A stretch of DNA of 64,000 nt from Rummeliibacillus pycnus (GCF_002884495.1 NZ_KZ614145.1:744001-808000); one strand, 5' to 3'. Shown: positions 35,134-43,732, counted from the stretch's first letter. Translations and numbers: made by a program. Notes: generated by a model not told the origin, from the sequence alone.

Positions 35134-36351
35134 ATGCAGGAATTTGTCATTGTTGGTGGAGGGATTGTTGGACTTTCTGTAGGACTTGCGTTGATCGAGA
35201 AGTACCCTGATAGAAAAGTAATCATACTGGAAAAAGAACCAGAAGTATCTATGCATCAAACAGGTAATAACAGTGGTGTCATTCATTCAGGTATCTATTA
35301 TAAACCTGGAAGTTATAAAGCACGTTTTGCGAAACAAGGAACTCAATCTATGGTTGCTTTTTGTGAAGAACATAAGATTGAATATGATATTTGTGGAAAA
35401 GTAATCGTTGCGACAGAAAGTAAAGAATTGCCGCTTTTACATAATTTATATGAACGAGGATTACAAAATGAGCTCTACATTTGTAAACTATCTGCTGATG
35501 AGCTAAAAGAAATCGAACCACATGTTGCAGGAATTGCAGGCATTCATGTAAAGAGTGCAGGGATTGTTAATTATAAACAGGTATCCGATAAAATACGTGA
35601 GTTAATAGAAGCTAAAGGTGGTGAAATCCACTGTGGAGAGGCCGTTCATCATATCGTAGAGCAACAGGATCGTGTCATAATTGAAACAAATCGAACCACC
35701 TATGAAACAAAATACTTTTTTAATTGCGCAGGATTGCAAAGTGATCGTATTGCAAAAATGGCTGGATATATGACGGATGTTAAAATCATCCCATTTAGAG
35801 GTGAATACTACACGATCAAAGAGGAAAAACGAAACCTTGTAAACAACCTAATCTATCCGGTACCCGATCCTAACTTTCCATTTTTAGGTGTACACTTTAC
35901 AAGGATGATTGGTGGCGAAGTAGAAGCTGGCCCGAATGCCGTATTAAGTTTTAAACGAGAAGGGTATAAGAAAACGGATATAAACTTCTTTGATCTAGCT
36001 GAGGTATTAACTTATAAAGGATTTTGGAAGTTAGCTAGCGGATTTATGAAAGAGGGGGTAAATGAGATGGCCCGCTCCTATAGCAAACATTTATTTGTAA
36101 AAAGTTTGCAAAAATTAATACCTGAAATTCAAGGGGAAGATTTGAAAACGGGGGGAGCAGGGGTACGGGCACAAGCTCTTAGAAATGATGGGAAGCTAAT
36201 TGATGATTTCTATATTATTTCCGGTCAACGTTGTACCCATGTTTTAAATGCACCTTCACCAGCAGCAACCGCTTCTTTAGAAATTGGAAAAGAAATCGTA
36301 CGAAGATTTGAAGTGAAAAATAAACAGGCACAAAGTCTAATTACAATCTAA
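35134..36351 (+). CDS. lhgO: L-2-hydroxyglutarate oxidase LhgO
   Basis: This 405-residue FAD enzyme of the DAO family opens with FVIVGGGIVGLSVGLALIEK. QTGNNSGVIHSGIYYKPGSY is the LhgO/L2HGDH signature. The C-terminus has KTGGAGVRAQALRNDGKLID and HVLNAPSPAATASLEIG. It converts L-2-hydroxyglutarate to 2-oxoglutarate, feeding electrons to the membrane. It lies 119 bp after glcF in the same direction, which links it to 2-hydroxyacid use and the GntR regulator (inference). Confidence 0.9.
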   Translation: MQEFVIVGGGIVGLSVGLALIEKYPDRKVIILEKEPEVSMHQTGNNSGVIHSGIYYKPGSYKARFAKQGTQSMVAFCEEHKIEYDICGKVIVATESKELPLLHNLYERGLQNELYICKLSADELKEIEPHVAGIAGIHVKSAGIVNYKQVSDKIRELIEAKGGEIHCGEAVHHIVEQQDRVIIETNRTTYETKYFFNCAGLQSDRIAKMAGYMTDVKIIPFRGEYYTIKEEKRNLVNNLIYPVPDPNFPFLGVHFTRMIGGEVEAGPNAVLSFKREGYKKTDINFFDLAEVLTYKGFWKLASGFMKEGVNEMARSYSKHLFVKSLQKLIPEIQGEDLKTGGAGVRAQALRNDGKLIDDFYIISGQRCTHVLNAPSPAATASLEIGKEIVRRFEVKNKQAQSLITI

Positions 36352-36395
36352 AACTATGAGTGACTGGAGAAAAAATTTTTCATAGTTACTTTTTG
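36352..36395 (+). terminator. First terminator after lhgO
   Basis: AACTATGA pairs with TCATAGTT, followed by ACTTTTTG. It starts right at the stop codon. Confidence 0.75.
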
Positions 36396-36404
36396 TACCA
36401 ATAA

Positions 36405-36438
36405 AAGCTGAACTCAGGATTTTTAACGAGTTCAGCTT
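36405..36438. terminator. Second hairpin after lhgO
   Basis: AAGCTGAACTC pairs perfectly with GAGTTCAGCTT around a 12-base loop. No T-run follows, so it may be a backup or a processing structure. Confidence 0.55.
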
Positions 36439-36468
36439 ATATAATTGCAAAATCCTAATTTAATATAA

Positions 36469-36573
36469 TCATTAACTCACGAAATTCATCATATAGGACA
36501 TTTATCTATTTGGGCTAGAGAACTTGGTAAGAAGCCTATACCATTTGATTTGCTGTTAAAGAATTATTTTTAA
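36469..36573 (+). pseudogene. C-terminal fragment of a DinB-family protein
   Basis: The frame SLTHEIHHIGHLSIWARELG followed by KKPIPFDLLLKNYF and TAA resembles the conserved C-terminal end of DinB/DUF664 four-helix proteins, where H-x-x-H lies near the metal site. No upstream part or start codon remains, so it is a gene remnant. Confidence 0.55.
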
Positions 36574-36594
36574 AGTAAAAAATAAACGAGCAAA

Positions 36595-36837
36595 GGGGCT
36601 GTCCAGAAAATAAAATTCACTATCAACAAAGTCCTATTATTCTGTTATGTAGATTTCCGTTTCAGCGGACGCTTTCCGCGGGCACGGCCTCAGCCTTCTC
36701 CATCGCTACGCTCAGTCCGGGTGCTTCGGCTCATGCTATTCCCGCAGGAGACGCCGCCTTCCACTCAAATAAAAAATATGCAGAATTTTATTTTTTCTAT
36801 AGTCATTCTTGAGCAAAAATCATTTTTAGACAGCCCC
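36595..36837. repeat. MITE-like foldback element with GC-rich core (copy 1)
   Basis: The 243-bp unit begins GGGGCTGTCCAGAAAA and ends TTTTAGACAGCCCC, imperfect terminal inverted repeats, with inner arms GAAAATAAAATTC and GAATTTTATTTTTTC. Its core (about 36654-36764) is far richer in GC than its surroundings and contains the foldback GCGGACGCTTTCCGCGGGC ... GGAGACGCCGCCTTCCACT. It codes for nothing evident. Confidence 0.75.
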
Positions 36838-36959
36838 ATATTAATATCTGATAATATTTTTAATCATACTTAACAGAATGAATTTCATAAATCAGTATTC
36901 TGTTAATAAATACGAACAATTCAGACCAACAAAGCATCTAATATTCAAAGTTGACAATT

Positions 36960-37067
36960 CCGCTCCAGACGGCGCTTTCCACGGGCTTGACTTCAATCTC
37001 CTCGTCACTTCGTTCCTGCGGGGCTTTCAGTTCAAGCTATTCCCGTAGGAGTCGCCGTCTTCCACTC
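36960..37067. repeat. GC-rich foldback element (copy 2)
   Basis: A shorter relative of copy 1: CCAGACGGCGCTTTCCACGG at the left, CCCGTAGGAGTCGCCGTC at the right, ending TTCCACT. The two arms are complementary. It lies 120 bp from copy 1, between lhgO and the small membrane protein. The bases between the two copies carry no gene. Confidence 0.75.
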
Positions 37068-37167
37068 CATATTGAACAAAAGTATAAACATTAAATGTTC
37101 GGAATTTTAATATTAATTTTGCATTATGAAATCGACTCAACATCATAAAAATGAAAAATTCTATTTT

Positions 37168-37536
37168 TTATTTAATATTTTTGAATACATTCACAATGAA
37201 TAATACAACTGAAAGTGCTACTGCAATCCCACCGCCAGAAACACAAATCTCCATCATATATCGTGGTACATCTAAATGGATGAAGATCATTCCAAGAAGT
37301 AAGAAAGGTAAACCAATATGATATAACCAGAACTGTGCTTTAGCTAAAGACGTTTCTCCAGCTTGTTTATAATAAGAATAGATTAATCCAATCACACCAC
37401 TCGTTACCCACCCCATCAAATTAATATGAGCATGAACTGCAGCCCATTTTAACTCGATTGTGTAATGCATAAAAAGGCCATAAGCGATTCCCAACGCAAA
37501 ATAAACTACCGCAATTTTAATCCATTTTGCCCCCAT
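37168..37536 (-). CDS. Small four-helix membrane protein with HxHxNxxGW motif
   Basis: This 122-residue membrane protein is a paralogue of the product of 30905-31261. AAVHAHINLMGWVTSGVIGL carries the H-A-H-x-N-x-x-G-W motif seen in haem-copper oxidase and nitric oxide reductase subunit I-like proteins. AKAQFWLYHIGLPFLLLGMI follows. AAAGGGGAGCTGATTCAT precedes the ATG. Redox or haem binding is suggested by the motif but not shown. It is monocistronic. Confidence 0.75.
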   Translation of the reverse strand: MGAKWIKIAVVYFALGIAYGLFMHYTIELKWAAVHAHINLMGWVTSGVIGLIYSYYKQAGETSLAKAQFWLYHIGLPFLLLGMIFIHLDVPRYMMEICVSGGGIAVALSVVLFIVNVFKNIK

Positions 37537-37768
37537 ATGAATCAGCTCCCCTTTATTTGATTGCTAATAACATATGCATGGCATTTTGTCAAAATTACTC
37601 AGATATTAATGGAAAAGTCGAAAAATTTCACTTTGTGTAAATCAGGTGCGACGATTATTAAAAGAATTCCTTTTTACTAGATCTACTAACTTTTGAAATT
37701 ACTTTTGAATTTTCGTACAATACAGAAAGTTACAAATAATCTATTGGTAGGTTTAATGGAGGAATATG

Positions 37769-38407
37769 ATGGATAAATCTTATAAAATAGCTTTAATTGG
37801 AGGGACAGGAAAGGTAGGGAGACATATCGTAAGTACAGCGATAAAAAAAGGATTTCAAGTTCGGATGCTCGTTAGAAATCCAGAAACACTTATGTATAGA
37901 GATGATTATCTTGAGATCGTTGAGGGGCAAATTCAAGATGTTAGTACAATTCGTAAGCTACTTAAAGATTGCAACATTGTGATTAATACATTCGGTCAAG
38001 CACCAAAAGAAGCACCTATTTATAGTAGCGTAACTAAAAATATACTTGATATAATGATAGATTTAAAAATTAGTCGTTACATTGGTGTTTCGGGTGGTTC
38101 ACTAACCATTAACAGTGATAAAAAGCGTTTTAGAAATCAATTGGGCTCAAAATTATTTGAAATTTTCTTTGCCAAAATGATGGCTGATAAAAAATTAGAA
38201 TGGAAGGTATTGAACAGTACGAAACAGATTGAATGGACATTAATTAGACTACCGTTTGTGAAAGATAGTTTAAAAACAAACCTTATTAAGGAAAACCTTA
38301 CTGATATGCCTGGAACAAAAATAAGTAACAAAGATATTGCTCGATTTATCATTGATCATCTAGATAATCCCAAGTATGTTCATAAAGCACCATTTATTGC
38401 GCATTAA
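37769..38407 (+). CDS. NAD(P)-binding Rossmann-fold (SDR/NmrA-like) protein
   Basis: This 212-residue protein has the extended-SDR glycine motif ALIGGTGKVGRHIVSTAIKK, then RMLVRNPE and IGVSGGSL in place of the usual active-site serine strand. The Y-x-x-x-K dyad is not evident, which is usual for NAD(P)H-binding NmrA-like proteins. GGAGG gives proper spacing to the second ATG (37769); the first ATG is 37766. It precedes the DUF6176 gene by 33 bp. Confidence 0.82.
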   Translation: MDKSYKIALIGGTGKVGRHIVSTAIKKGFQVRMLVRNPETLMYRDDYLEIVEGQIQDVSTIRKLLKDCNIVINTFGQAPKEAPIYSSVTKNILDIMIDLKISRYIGVSGGSLTINSDKKRFRNQLGSKLFEIFFAKMMADKKLEWKVLNSTKQIEWTLIRLPFVKDSLKTNLIKENLTDMPGTKISNKDIARFIIDHLDNPKYVHKAPFIAH

Positions 38408-38440
38408 ACGATTAAACGATCGTTATAGGGAGGAAATACA

Positions 38441-38785
38441 TTGAATATTGAATTAACGAGATTTCGTGTAAAAGAAGGAAAGTCTGAAAAGGTTACGGAA
38501 TGGCTAGATTTTTTAAATAAGAATATGGAAGATGTTCTTGTTACACTTGAAGGTGAAAAAATGTACATTGAAACCATCTTTCGAGAAGTATTAGATGGGC
38601 GAGAATATCTCTATTGGTATTCTGTACAAGGAATTGGTGGCGTACAAGTAGAAGAGTCGAAACACTGGATTGACAAAAAGCATCTTGAATATTGGGATGA
38701 GTGTATTGACTCGAGCTATAAACCCATAGATTTAAGCACAGAGGTAGTAATGATTCCTAAAAAGATTATTCATGTAATGAACTGA
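38441..38785 (+). CDS. DUF6176 family protein
   Basis: This 114-residue soluble protein begins MNIELTRFRVKEGKSEKVTE and includes EWLDFLNKN, LEGEKMYIETIFRE and SKHWIDKKHLEYWDECID, which match the DUF6176 family as I recall it (related to the ferredoxin-like monooxygenase fold). Function unknown. TTG start behind AGGGAGG. Probably cotranscribed with the SDR gene. Confidence 0.75.
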   Translation: MNIELTRFRVKEGKSEKVTEWLDFLNKNMEDVLVTLEGEKMYIETIFREVLDGREYLYWYSVQGIGGVQVEESKHWIDKKHLEYWDECIDSSYKPIDLSTEVVMIPKKIIHVMN

Positions 38786-38814
38786 ACTAGAAAGAGATTT
38801 TTGTTACGCACCAC

Positions 38815-38853
38815 TAAAAAACTCCTATCTTGGAAAGACCCAAAGATAGGAGT
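38815..38853 (-). terminator. Terminator of hrtBA (minus strand)
   Basis: ACTCCTATCTT pairs perfectly with AAGATAGGAGT. Read on the minus strand it is followed by a T-run (AAAAAA on plus at its left side), placing it 17 bp after the hrtA stop. Confidence 0.8.
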
Positions 38854-38869
38854 ACGGTGAACAAACTAT

Positions 38870-39607
38870 TTAGTAATTTCTTATTTCAACAAAAGTATCA
38901 TTTTGTTGTGGGATAAATGGTGTATTGTTGCGCAATACAAGATGCCCATCCTGCATTTCGTATATTTTATCACAGTAGTGAAGAACAGATTCATCATGAG
39001 TTACCATCACTGCTGCTTTGTTTTTGTCATGAACTTCTTTGGCAATCAGTTCAACAATTTCGCTACTTCTAGAAGAATCGAGGGCAGCGGTTGGTTCATC
39101 AGCTAAAATAAGATCAGGTTCGTTCATAAAAGCCCGTGCAATGGCAACACGTTGTTTTTCACCACCAGATAAGTGCTGTACGAATTGATTTGCACGTTTG
39201 GATAATCCAACAGATTCTAATAATTCATCTGCACGTTTTTTGGCTTCATCATTCCAATTGCCTGCGAGTTCCGTTACGAGTTTTAATTGATCTTTTACCT
39301 TTAAGTAAGGTACCAAGTTGGAAGCTTGGAAAATGTATCCGATTGAGCGTAAACGAACATCTGCCTTTTGCTTTTCATTATAGTTCGCGATATTTTCACC
39401 ATTAATCAATACTTCTCCGCCGTCTGGACTTTGCAAAGCTCCAGCAATTGATAATACTGTACTTTTACCAGACCCAGATGGCCCAACAACCGCTACGAAT
39501 TCACCACTTTCTACAGTGAAATCTACATTGTGTAAAATTTCAATCGTTTTATCACCATCTTTGAAATGTTTTGTAATTGCTTTTAGTTGTAAAGGTATGT
39601 TTGTCAT
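38870..39607 (-). CDS. hrtA: Haem exporter ATP-binding protein HrtA
   Basis: This 245-residue MacB/LolD-type ATPase has Walker A GPSGSGKST, signature LSGGEKQRVAIARAFM, Walker B DLILADEPTAALD and the H-loop MVTHDE. It is overlapped by one base with the permease stop (TAATG). With HrtB it relieves haem toxicity. The assignment rests on the neighbouring HssS/HssR pair and HssR-type operator. Confidence 0.85.
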   Translation of the reverse strand: MTNIPLQLKAITKHFKDGDKTIEILHNVDFTVESGEFVAVVGPSGSGKSTVLSIAGALQSPDGGEVLINGENIANYNEKQKADVRLRSIGYIFQASNLVPYLKVKDQLKLVTELAGNWNDEAKKRADELLESVGLSKRANQFVQHLSGGEKQRVAIARAFMNEPDLILADEPTAALDSSRSSEIVELIAKEVHDKNKAAVMVTHDESVLHYCDKIYEMQDGHLVLRNNTPFIPQQNDTFVEIRNY

Positions 39608-40695
39608 TATTCAACTCTCCCCATTGCTTGTAGTGGATCGGCTTTCACAATACTTGTGCTTGAGAATAGGGCACCAAGTAAGGAAACGGCTAATAATATG
39701 ACACTGAATTTAAAGATCAACGCAAAATCAAAAACAAATGGAATTCCTTTTGGCATGATGTTTTGCAAAATATAAGCAAATCCAATTGCCAGACCAATAC
39801 TAATGATTGATAATACTAGTACTTGGAGCATTGTAGAGCCGATTAAAAAGCCATTTTTTGCACCAATTGCTTTCAAAATACCAAACTGATTTACTTTTTG
39901 AATGGTCATAATGTAGAAGAATGCAGCCAGTACAAACACTGCAATGACGATTAAGAATGCAAGCATCATAAATAATGAGCTTTGTTCCGCATCGTATCCA
40001 GGAATTTTTTTCACTAAATCATCCTTTGCAATCCATTTACCGTTCGTTACATGGTTTTCAACATCTACTTTTGTTTTGCTTGAGGAATTTTGCATTGCAA
40101 TCGCATTATATGATGCACGGTCTTTTCCACCGAAAAATGCATTCCATGTTTTGTTATTCATAAAGACAACAGGTGTATGACTGTATGTTTGGTCTTCTGT
40201 AAAACCAACTACAGTAAATGTCGTTTTTGTATTTTCTTCATATAATTTGTCCCCAATTTCAACACCTTGTTTTTGAAGTGTTTGATCGGCTACAAGTGTA
40301 TTTTTTGTAGTTGTATTAATGTTTTTTCCTTCTGTGACATTCGGCATAATAAATTTCTCCGGATTTAGCCCAACTAATGTAACATCTACTTTTTTCTTTG
40401 TGTCTGTATTTTTAAGTGACATCATTTGTAAGCCAAAAGCCTGTGCATGATCATTATCAATTTTTGCAACATCATTTGCTGAAAAATGCGAACGATCCAA
40501 ACGATTTTCCGAATCCTTTGCCAAATAGAAGGTAGTCGCATTCATATTTTTCATAGCTGAGGCATTATCATTCGCTAAGCCATTTGCTAGTCCACTAATG
40601 ATAAAGACAAGTGCCGCTATAAAAAATAAGATAAAACCTATTAAAATATAACGTAGTTTAAAAAATTTAATTTCTTTCAATGATAATGAAAACAT
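39607..40695 (-). CDS. hrtB: Haem exporter permease HrtB (FtsX-like)
   Basis: This 362-residue protein has one N-terminal membrane helix, a periplasm-side domain of about 190 residues (TFYLAKDSENRLDRSHFSAN; VVGFTEDQTYSHTPVVFMNN) and three C-terminal helices with the FtsX block (QKVNQFGILKAIGAKNGFLI; KADPLQAMGRVE). That topology is type VII ABC transporter (MacB/HrtB). AGGAGG ten bases before the ATG. First gene after the HssR-type direct repeat. Confidence 0.88.
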   Translation of the reverse strand: MFSLSLKEIKFFKLRYILIGFILFFIAALVFIISGLANGLANDNASAMKNMNATTFYLAKDSENRLDRSHFSANDVAKIDNDHAQAFGLQMMSLKNTDTKKKVDVTLVGLNPEKFIMPNVTEGKNINTTTKNTLVADQTLQKQGVEIGDKLYEENTKTTFTVVGFTEDQTYSHTPVVFMNNKTWNAFFGGKDRASYNAIAMQNSSSKTKVDVENHVTNGKWIAKDDLVKKIPGYDAEQSSLFMMLAFLIVIAVFVLAAFFYIMTIQKVNQFGILKAIGAKNGFLIGSTMLQVLVLSIISIGLAIGFAYILQNIMPKGIPFVFDFALIFKFSVILLAVSLLGALFSSTSIVKADPLQAMGRVE

Positions 40696-40728
40696 CTTTC
40701 ATCATCCTCCTGCTTTGTTGATACCATA

Positions 40729-40761
40729 ACTATACAAAGAAATTATGAATGGAATATGAAT
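40729..40761 (-). promoter_or_regulatory. HssR-type direct repeat and -10 of the hrtBA promoter
   Basis: On the minus strand ATTCATATT-CC-ATTCATAAT (40761 down to 40742) matches the Staphylococcus HssR site GTTCATATT-N2-GTTCATATT in sequence and spacing (8 and 7 of 9 positions). TATAGT at 40734-40729 is a good -10 just downstream, followed by about 34 bases to the hrtB start. Confidence 0.8.
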
Positions 40762-40792
40762 GAAAAATGTAAAAAAAATCCAATAACTAAAA

Positions 40793-42190
40793 TTAGCTAC
40801 TGGATTTTGAATATTGTTTCGGTAAGGTAATCGTAAAAGTTGTTCCTTCGTTGAGTGTACTATCAACGGAAATCCTACCTTGGTGCATTAAAATGATGGA
40901 CTTTACAATGGAAAGACCAAGTCCCGTACCATGAGTTGACTGAGTACGAGAAGTATCAGCCCGATAAAAACGATCAAAAATTCGTTGTTGCTGTTCTTTT
41001 GACATGCCAATGCCCGTATCACTAAAGGAGATTAGGACATCGTGATCATGTTCCTCTAGCGAAATATCGATGCGGCCTCCATCATGATTGTATTTCATCG
41101 CATTTGTCAGCAAATTATCAAATACATTGTTCAACAAAAGGGGATCCCCTTCAATGAATAACTCAGGCAAGTTATAACTTAACATAATCCCTTTTTCACC
41201 AATTGCCCATTGATATTGGCGAACTAATTCTTTGATTAAAAGCGAAAGATTCACTTTTTCAGGATGTACTAAATTATTTGTTTGATCCAATGAGGTTAAT
41301 AATAATAGTTGCTTCGTTAAAGAGGATAACCGATTGATTTCTCCGTTAATTACATCAATGTACTGTTTTTTTTGTGAAGAACTTAAATCGTCTTTTTCCA
41401 ATAATTTTGTGTATCCTTTTATATTTGATAAAGGTGACTGAATATCATGTGAGACATTTGAGATAAATTCTTTCCGAATGTCTTCAGTTTGTTCAAGCTG
41501 CTGTGCCATAGATGAAAAACTATTGGCAAGCTTACCGATTTCGTCTTTTCGATTGATATCAAGCTGTACTTGAAAGTTACCAGCTGCCAGATCATGCGTT
41601 GCATTTGTTAAATGCGTAATTGGTTTCACTAAAAATTTAGTACTAATTAAGATAAATCCAATGATAAATGCAAAAGTTAAGGCGAAAAGAATGCCAAAAA
41701 GTATATGCATCTCGTTAAACAAAAGTTTAATATCTGGACGTAAAAAAAGTGCATATTCGTGTCCATTATGTCTAAGAGGAACACCAATTGTATTTCGTAA
41801 TTCGTTGGCAAAAAAGCCTGTAACAAAAGTTTCTTGTGGGAAATGCAAGATCCCATGGTAGACATGTCCTTGTAATACATGTGAAATAGAGTTTTTTGAT
41901 AAATCTTTTACTCGATAATCTGCTCCAAAGTATTGCCCTTTACCTGAATCATCGACCAAATAGAGTTGATATCCAACAGAAGCAATATTGTTTAAATACT
42001 CTTTCAGGTTAACATTCGGATGGGAATCAGTGAACTTTGCAATATCAAGAGCAATTTTCGTATTTTTTTCATCGTTGTATGGCTTAAGCTTTTGTTGATA
42101 ATACTCATTTGAAATCATAAAAGAAATCACACCACTGATAAACATAATGGCGATTGAGATGATCACAAATTTCGAATAAAGAGATTTCAT
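40793..42190 (-). CDS. hssS: Haem sensor histidine kinase HssS
   Basis: This 465-residue membrane kinase has an N-terminal helix, an extracellular sensor of about 130 residues with GHVYHGILHFPQETFVTGFF (very like HssS of Staphylococcus), a second helix near 165-190, a HAMP domain (KPITHLTNATHDLAAGNFQV), a phospho-histidine box EFISNVSHDIQSPLSNIKGY, and ATPase boxes N (NLLTNAMKYN), G1 (FSDTGIGM), F (FDRFYRAD) and G2 (HGTGLGLSIV). Overlaps hssR by one base (TAATG). Confidence 0.9.
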   Translation of the reverse strand: MKSLYSKFVIISIAIMFISGVISFMISNEYYQQKLKPYNDEKNTKIALDIAKFTDSHPNVNLKEYLNNIASVGYQLYLVDDSGKGQYFGADYRVKDLSKNSISHVLQGHVYHGILHFPQETFVTGFFANELRNTIGVPLRHNGHEYALFLRPDIKLLFNEMHILFGILFALTFAFIIGFILISTKFLVKPITHLTNATHDLAAGNFQVQLDINRKDEIGKLANSFSSMAQQLEQTEDIRKEFISNVSHDIQSPLSNIKGYTKLLEKDDLSSSQKKQYIDVINGEINRLSSLTKQLLLLTSLDQTNNLVHPEKVNLSLLIKELVRQYQWAIGEKGIMLSYNLPELFIEGDPLLLNNVFDNLLTNAMKYNHDGGRIDISLEEHDHDVLISFSDTGIGMSKEQQQRIFDRFYRADTSRTQSTHGTGLGLSIVKSIILMHQGRISVDSTLNEGTTFTITLPKQYSKSSS

Positions 42191-42864
42191 TAATATTCCT
42201 CCAACATATAGCCGACACCGCGTATTGTTTTGATATGTACATGTTCGGCAATGTCTTTAAAATGTTCACGTAAACGTTTGATATGTACATCAACCGTACG
42301 ATCATCTCCTATAAAATCCATTCCCCATACTTGTTCAATCAGTTGTTCTCTGCTAAACGTTTGATTTTGATGTGCCATTAAAAAGCATAATAACTCAAAC
42401 TCCTTTGGTGGAAGGAATAGGGAACGATCTTCAACTTGTACCTCATAACGATCCTTCTGAATAACGATGTTACCAGCTTTTAATAGATTATCGTCTTCTG
42501 CAATATTGTAGCGGCGGAGTAAAGCTTTCACTCTGAATAGTAGCTCCTCCGGTTCAAAAGGTTTGACCAAATAATCATCTGTACCTGCCTCGTAACCTTG
42601 TTTCTTATCAGATATTTGACTTTTTGCCGTTAATAAAATGATGGGAATATCATAGATTTTACGAATTTCCTTTGTTAGAGAAAACCCATCCATAAATGGC
42701 ATCATGACATCCACAATGGCTAAATCACAGGATTGCTGTTTAAGTATCTGTAAAGCCATCGTGCCATCTTTTGCTTGTTTAACCGTATATCCCTCCTCAC
42801 GTAAATGAGTCGCCACTAATTCTAAAATATTCAAATCATCGTCTACGATTAAGATAGTCGTCAT
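42190..42864 (-). CDS. hssR: Haem response regulator HssR
   Basis: This 224-residue OmpR-type regulator has acidic pocket VDDD, phospho-acceptor D52 in AIVDVMMPFMDG, conserved TAKSQ and K in YLVKPFEPEELLFRVKALLR, and a winged HTH (VWGMDFIGDDRTVDVHIKRL, ETIRGVGYMLE-like end). Ribosome site AAAGGAGCAAG. It activates hrtBA by binding the direct repeat upstream of hrtB, as known for the family. Confidence 0.9.
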   Translation of the reverse strand: MTTILIVDDDLNILELVATHLREEGYTVKQAKDGTMALQILKQQSCDLAIVDVMMPFMDGFSLTKEIRKIYDIPIILLTAKSQISDKKQGYEAGTDDYLVKPFEPEELLFRVKALLRRYNIAEDDNLLKAGNIVIQKDRYEVQVEDRSLFLPPKEFELLCFLMAHQNQTFSREQLIEQVWGMDFIGDDRTVDVHIKRLREHFKDIAEHVHIKTIRGVGYMLEEY

Positions 42865-43102
42865 TTTTCTTGCTCCTTTAAAGTACTTCTGTTACACAAT
42901 GATAGCGATAATACTTCAAAAAAAGAAGTGTTTTATTTTAAAGTATGATTTAAGTCTGATGAACAAAGTCTTTGACCAACTCTAATATTTGAGTTACTAA
43001 TTTATGTGAACAAATGTATGAACAATATTGGTTAGCAAGTGATTTACTACAAAATAGCTTTTGAAATGGGAAATGATTTATTTAGAAGCTCCGTTCGAAT
43101 AG
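42865..43102. other. Intergenic region upstream of hssR
   Basis: AT-rich, no coding frame or remnant I can name. It must carry the hssRS promoter on the minus strand. I see no second HssR direct repeat here. Confidence 0.45.
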
Positions 43103-43144
43103 AAAATCACCTAATCTAATAAAATATTAGAAGTAGGTGATTTT
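43103..43144. terminator. Long hairpin, likely bidirectional terminator
   Basis: AAAATCACCTA pairs with TAGGTGATTTT, and an inner TCTAATA/TATTAGA stem extends it. It lies 3' of the minus-strand peptide gene ending at 43193. Confidence 0.7.
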
Positions 43145-43192
43145 AATTGACAATTTTTTATAAAACTATTATGTTATTAGAATGAAAATCCA

Positions 43193-43303
43193 TTAATTCT
43201 CGTCAGCTTTTTTGTAAGATTTCCATCCAATTCCTTGAGAAATACATCCCATACTTACGATTAATAAAAGTATATAAAGTGTATTGTGTAACCATTTTGG
43301 CAT
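43193..43303 (-). CDS. Putative 36-residue membrane peptide
   Basis: AAGGAGATTTTCTA precedes ATG 43303. The peptide is MPKWLHNTLYILLLIVSMGC-ISQGIGWKSYKKADEN: one hydrophobic helix and a basic tail. It follows orphan qoxD by about 130 bp on the same strand. Small one-helix subunits are common in terminal oxidases, but I cannot match this one to any. Confidence 0.5.
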   Translation of the reverse strand: MPKWLHNTLYILLLIVSMGCISQGIGWKSYKKADEN

Positions 43304-43437
43304 TAGAAAATCTCCTTAAAATCAATTAATCTTTGTTTTTTTTAATAATCTAACTATATTTGTACAATTAGATTTCAATCTATCAAATCTTTTGTGCGAT
43401 TCTAATAATATCAGAGAGTCTATTAGAAATGCAAATT

Positions 43438-43722
43438 TTATAAATATCCCCAAACCATACATAATATTGTGCCGAAGACCGTAACGAGAGCAATAATTAA
43501 AGCATAATAAATATTGGTGAAAATTGCTCCTTTATCTTTGGTTTCACTTGCATGCATAAATACAACCAATTGAAGACCTGCCTGAATAAATGCTGTTACA
43601 AGTAAAATTGTCATTACAACTGGAAAGGAAACATGAAGAAAATAAACACTAACAGCGATCAAAGTTAGGATTATTGAAAGTGCAAACCCTACTACTTGTT
43701 TACGAGGAAATGCATTTTCCAT
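43438..43722 (-). CDS. Orphan cytochrome quinol oxidase subunit IV (QoxD/CyoD-like)
   Basis: This 94-residue protein has three membrane helices with the subunit IV pattern KQVVGFALSIILTLIAVSVY, AFIQAGLQLVVFMHASE and a last helix with GTILCMVWGY. In Bacillus it is the last gene of qoxABCD. Here no intact qoxA, B or C precedes it, only a 3' scrap of qoxC, so it is a stranded subunit that may no longer serve. I place the start at 43722; a frame to 43851 overruns the qoxC scrap. Confidence 0.75.
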   Translation of the reverse strand: MENAFPRKQVVGFALSIILTLIAVSVYFLHVSFPVVMTILLVTAFIQAGLQLVVFMHASETKDKGAIFTNIYYALIIALVTVFGTILCMVWGYL

Positions 43723-43732
43723 TTTAGACCAT

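Noticed and set aside
36595-37067. CRISPR array
   Set aside because: The neighbouring repeats are two unequal foldback elements, not short direct repeats with regular unique spacers, and no cas gene is present.
40793-42864. BceRS/GraRS-type bacitracin-sensing system
   Set aside because: The kinase has a long extracellular sensor like HssS, not the very short loop of BceS-type kinases, and the promoter carries an HssR-type direct repeat.
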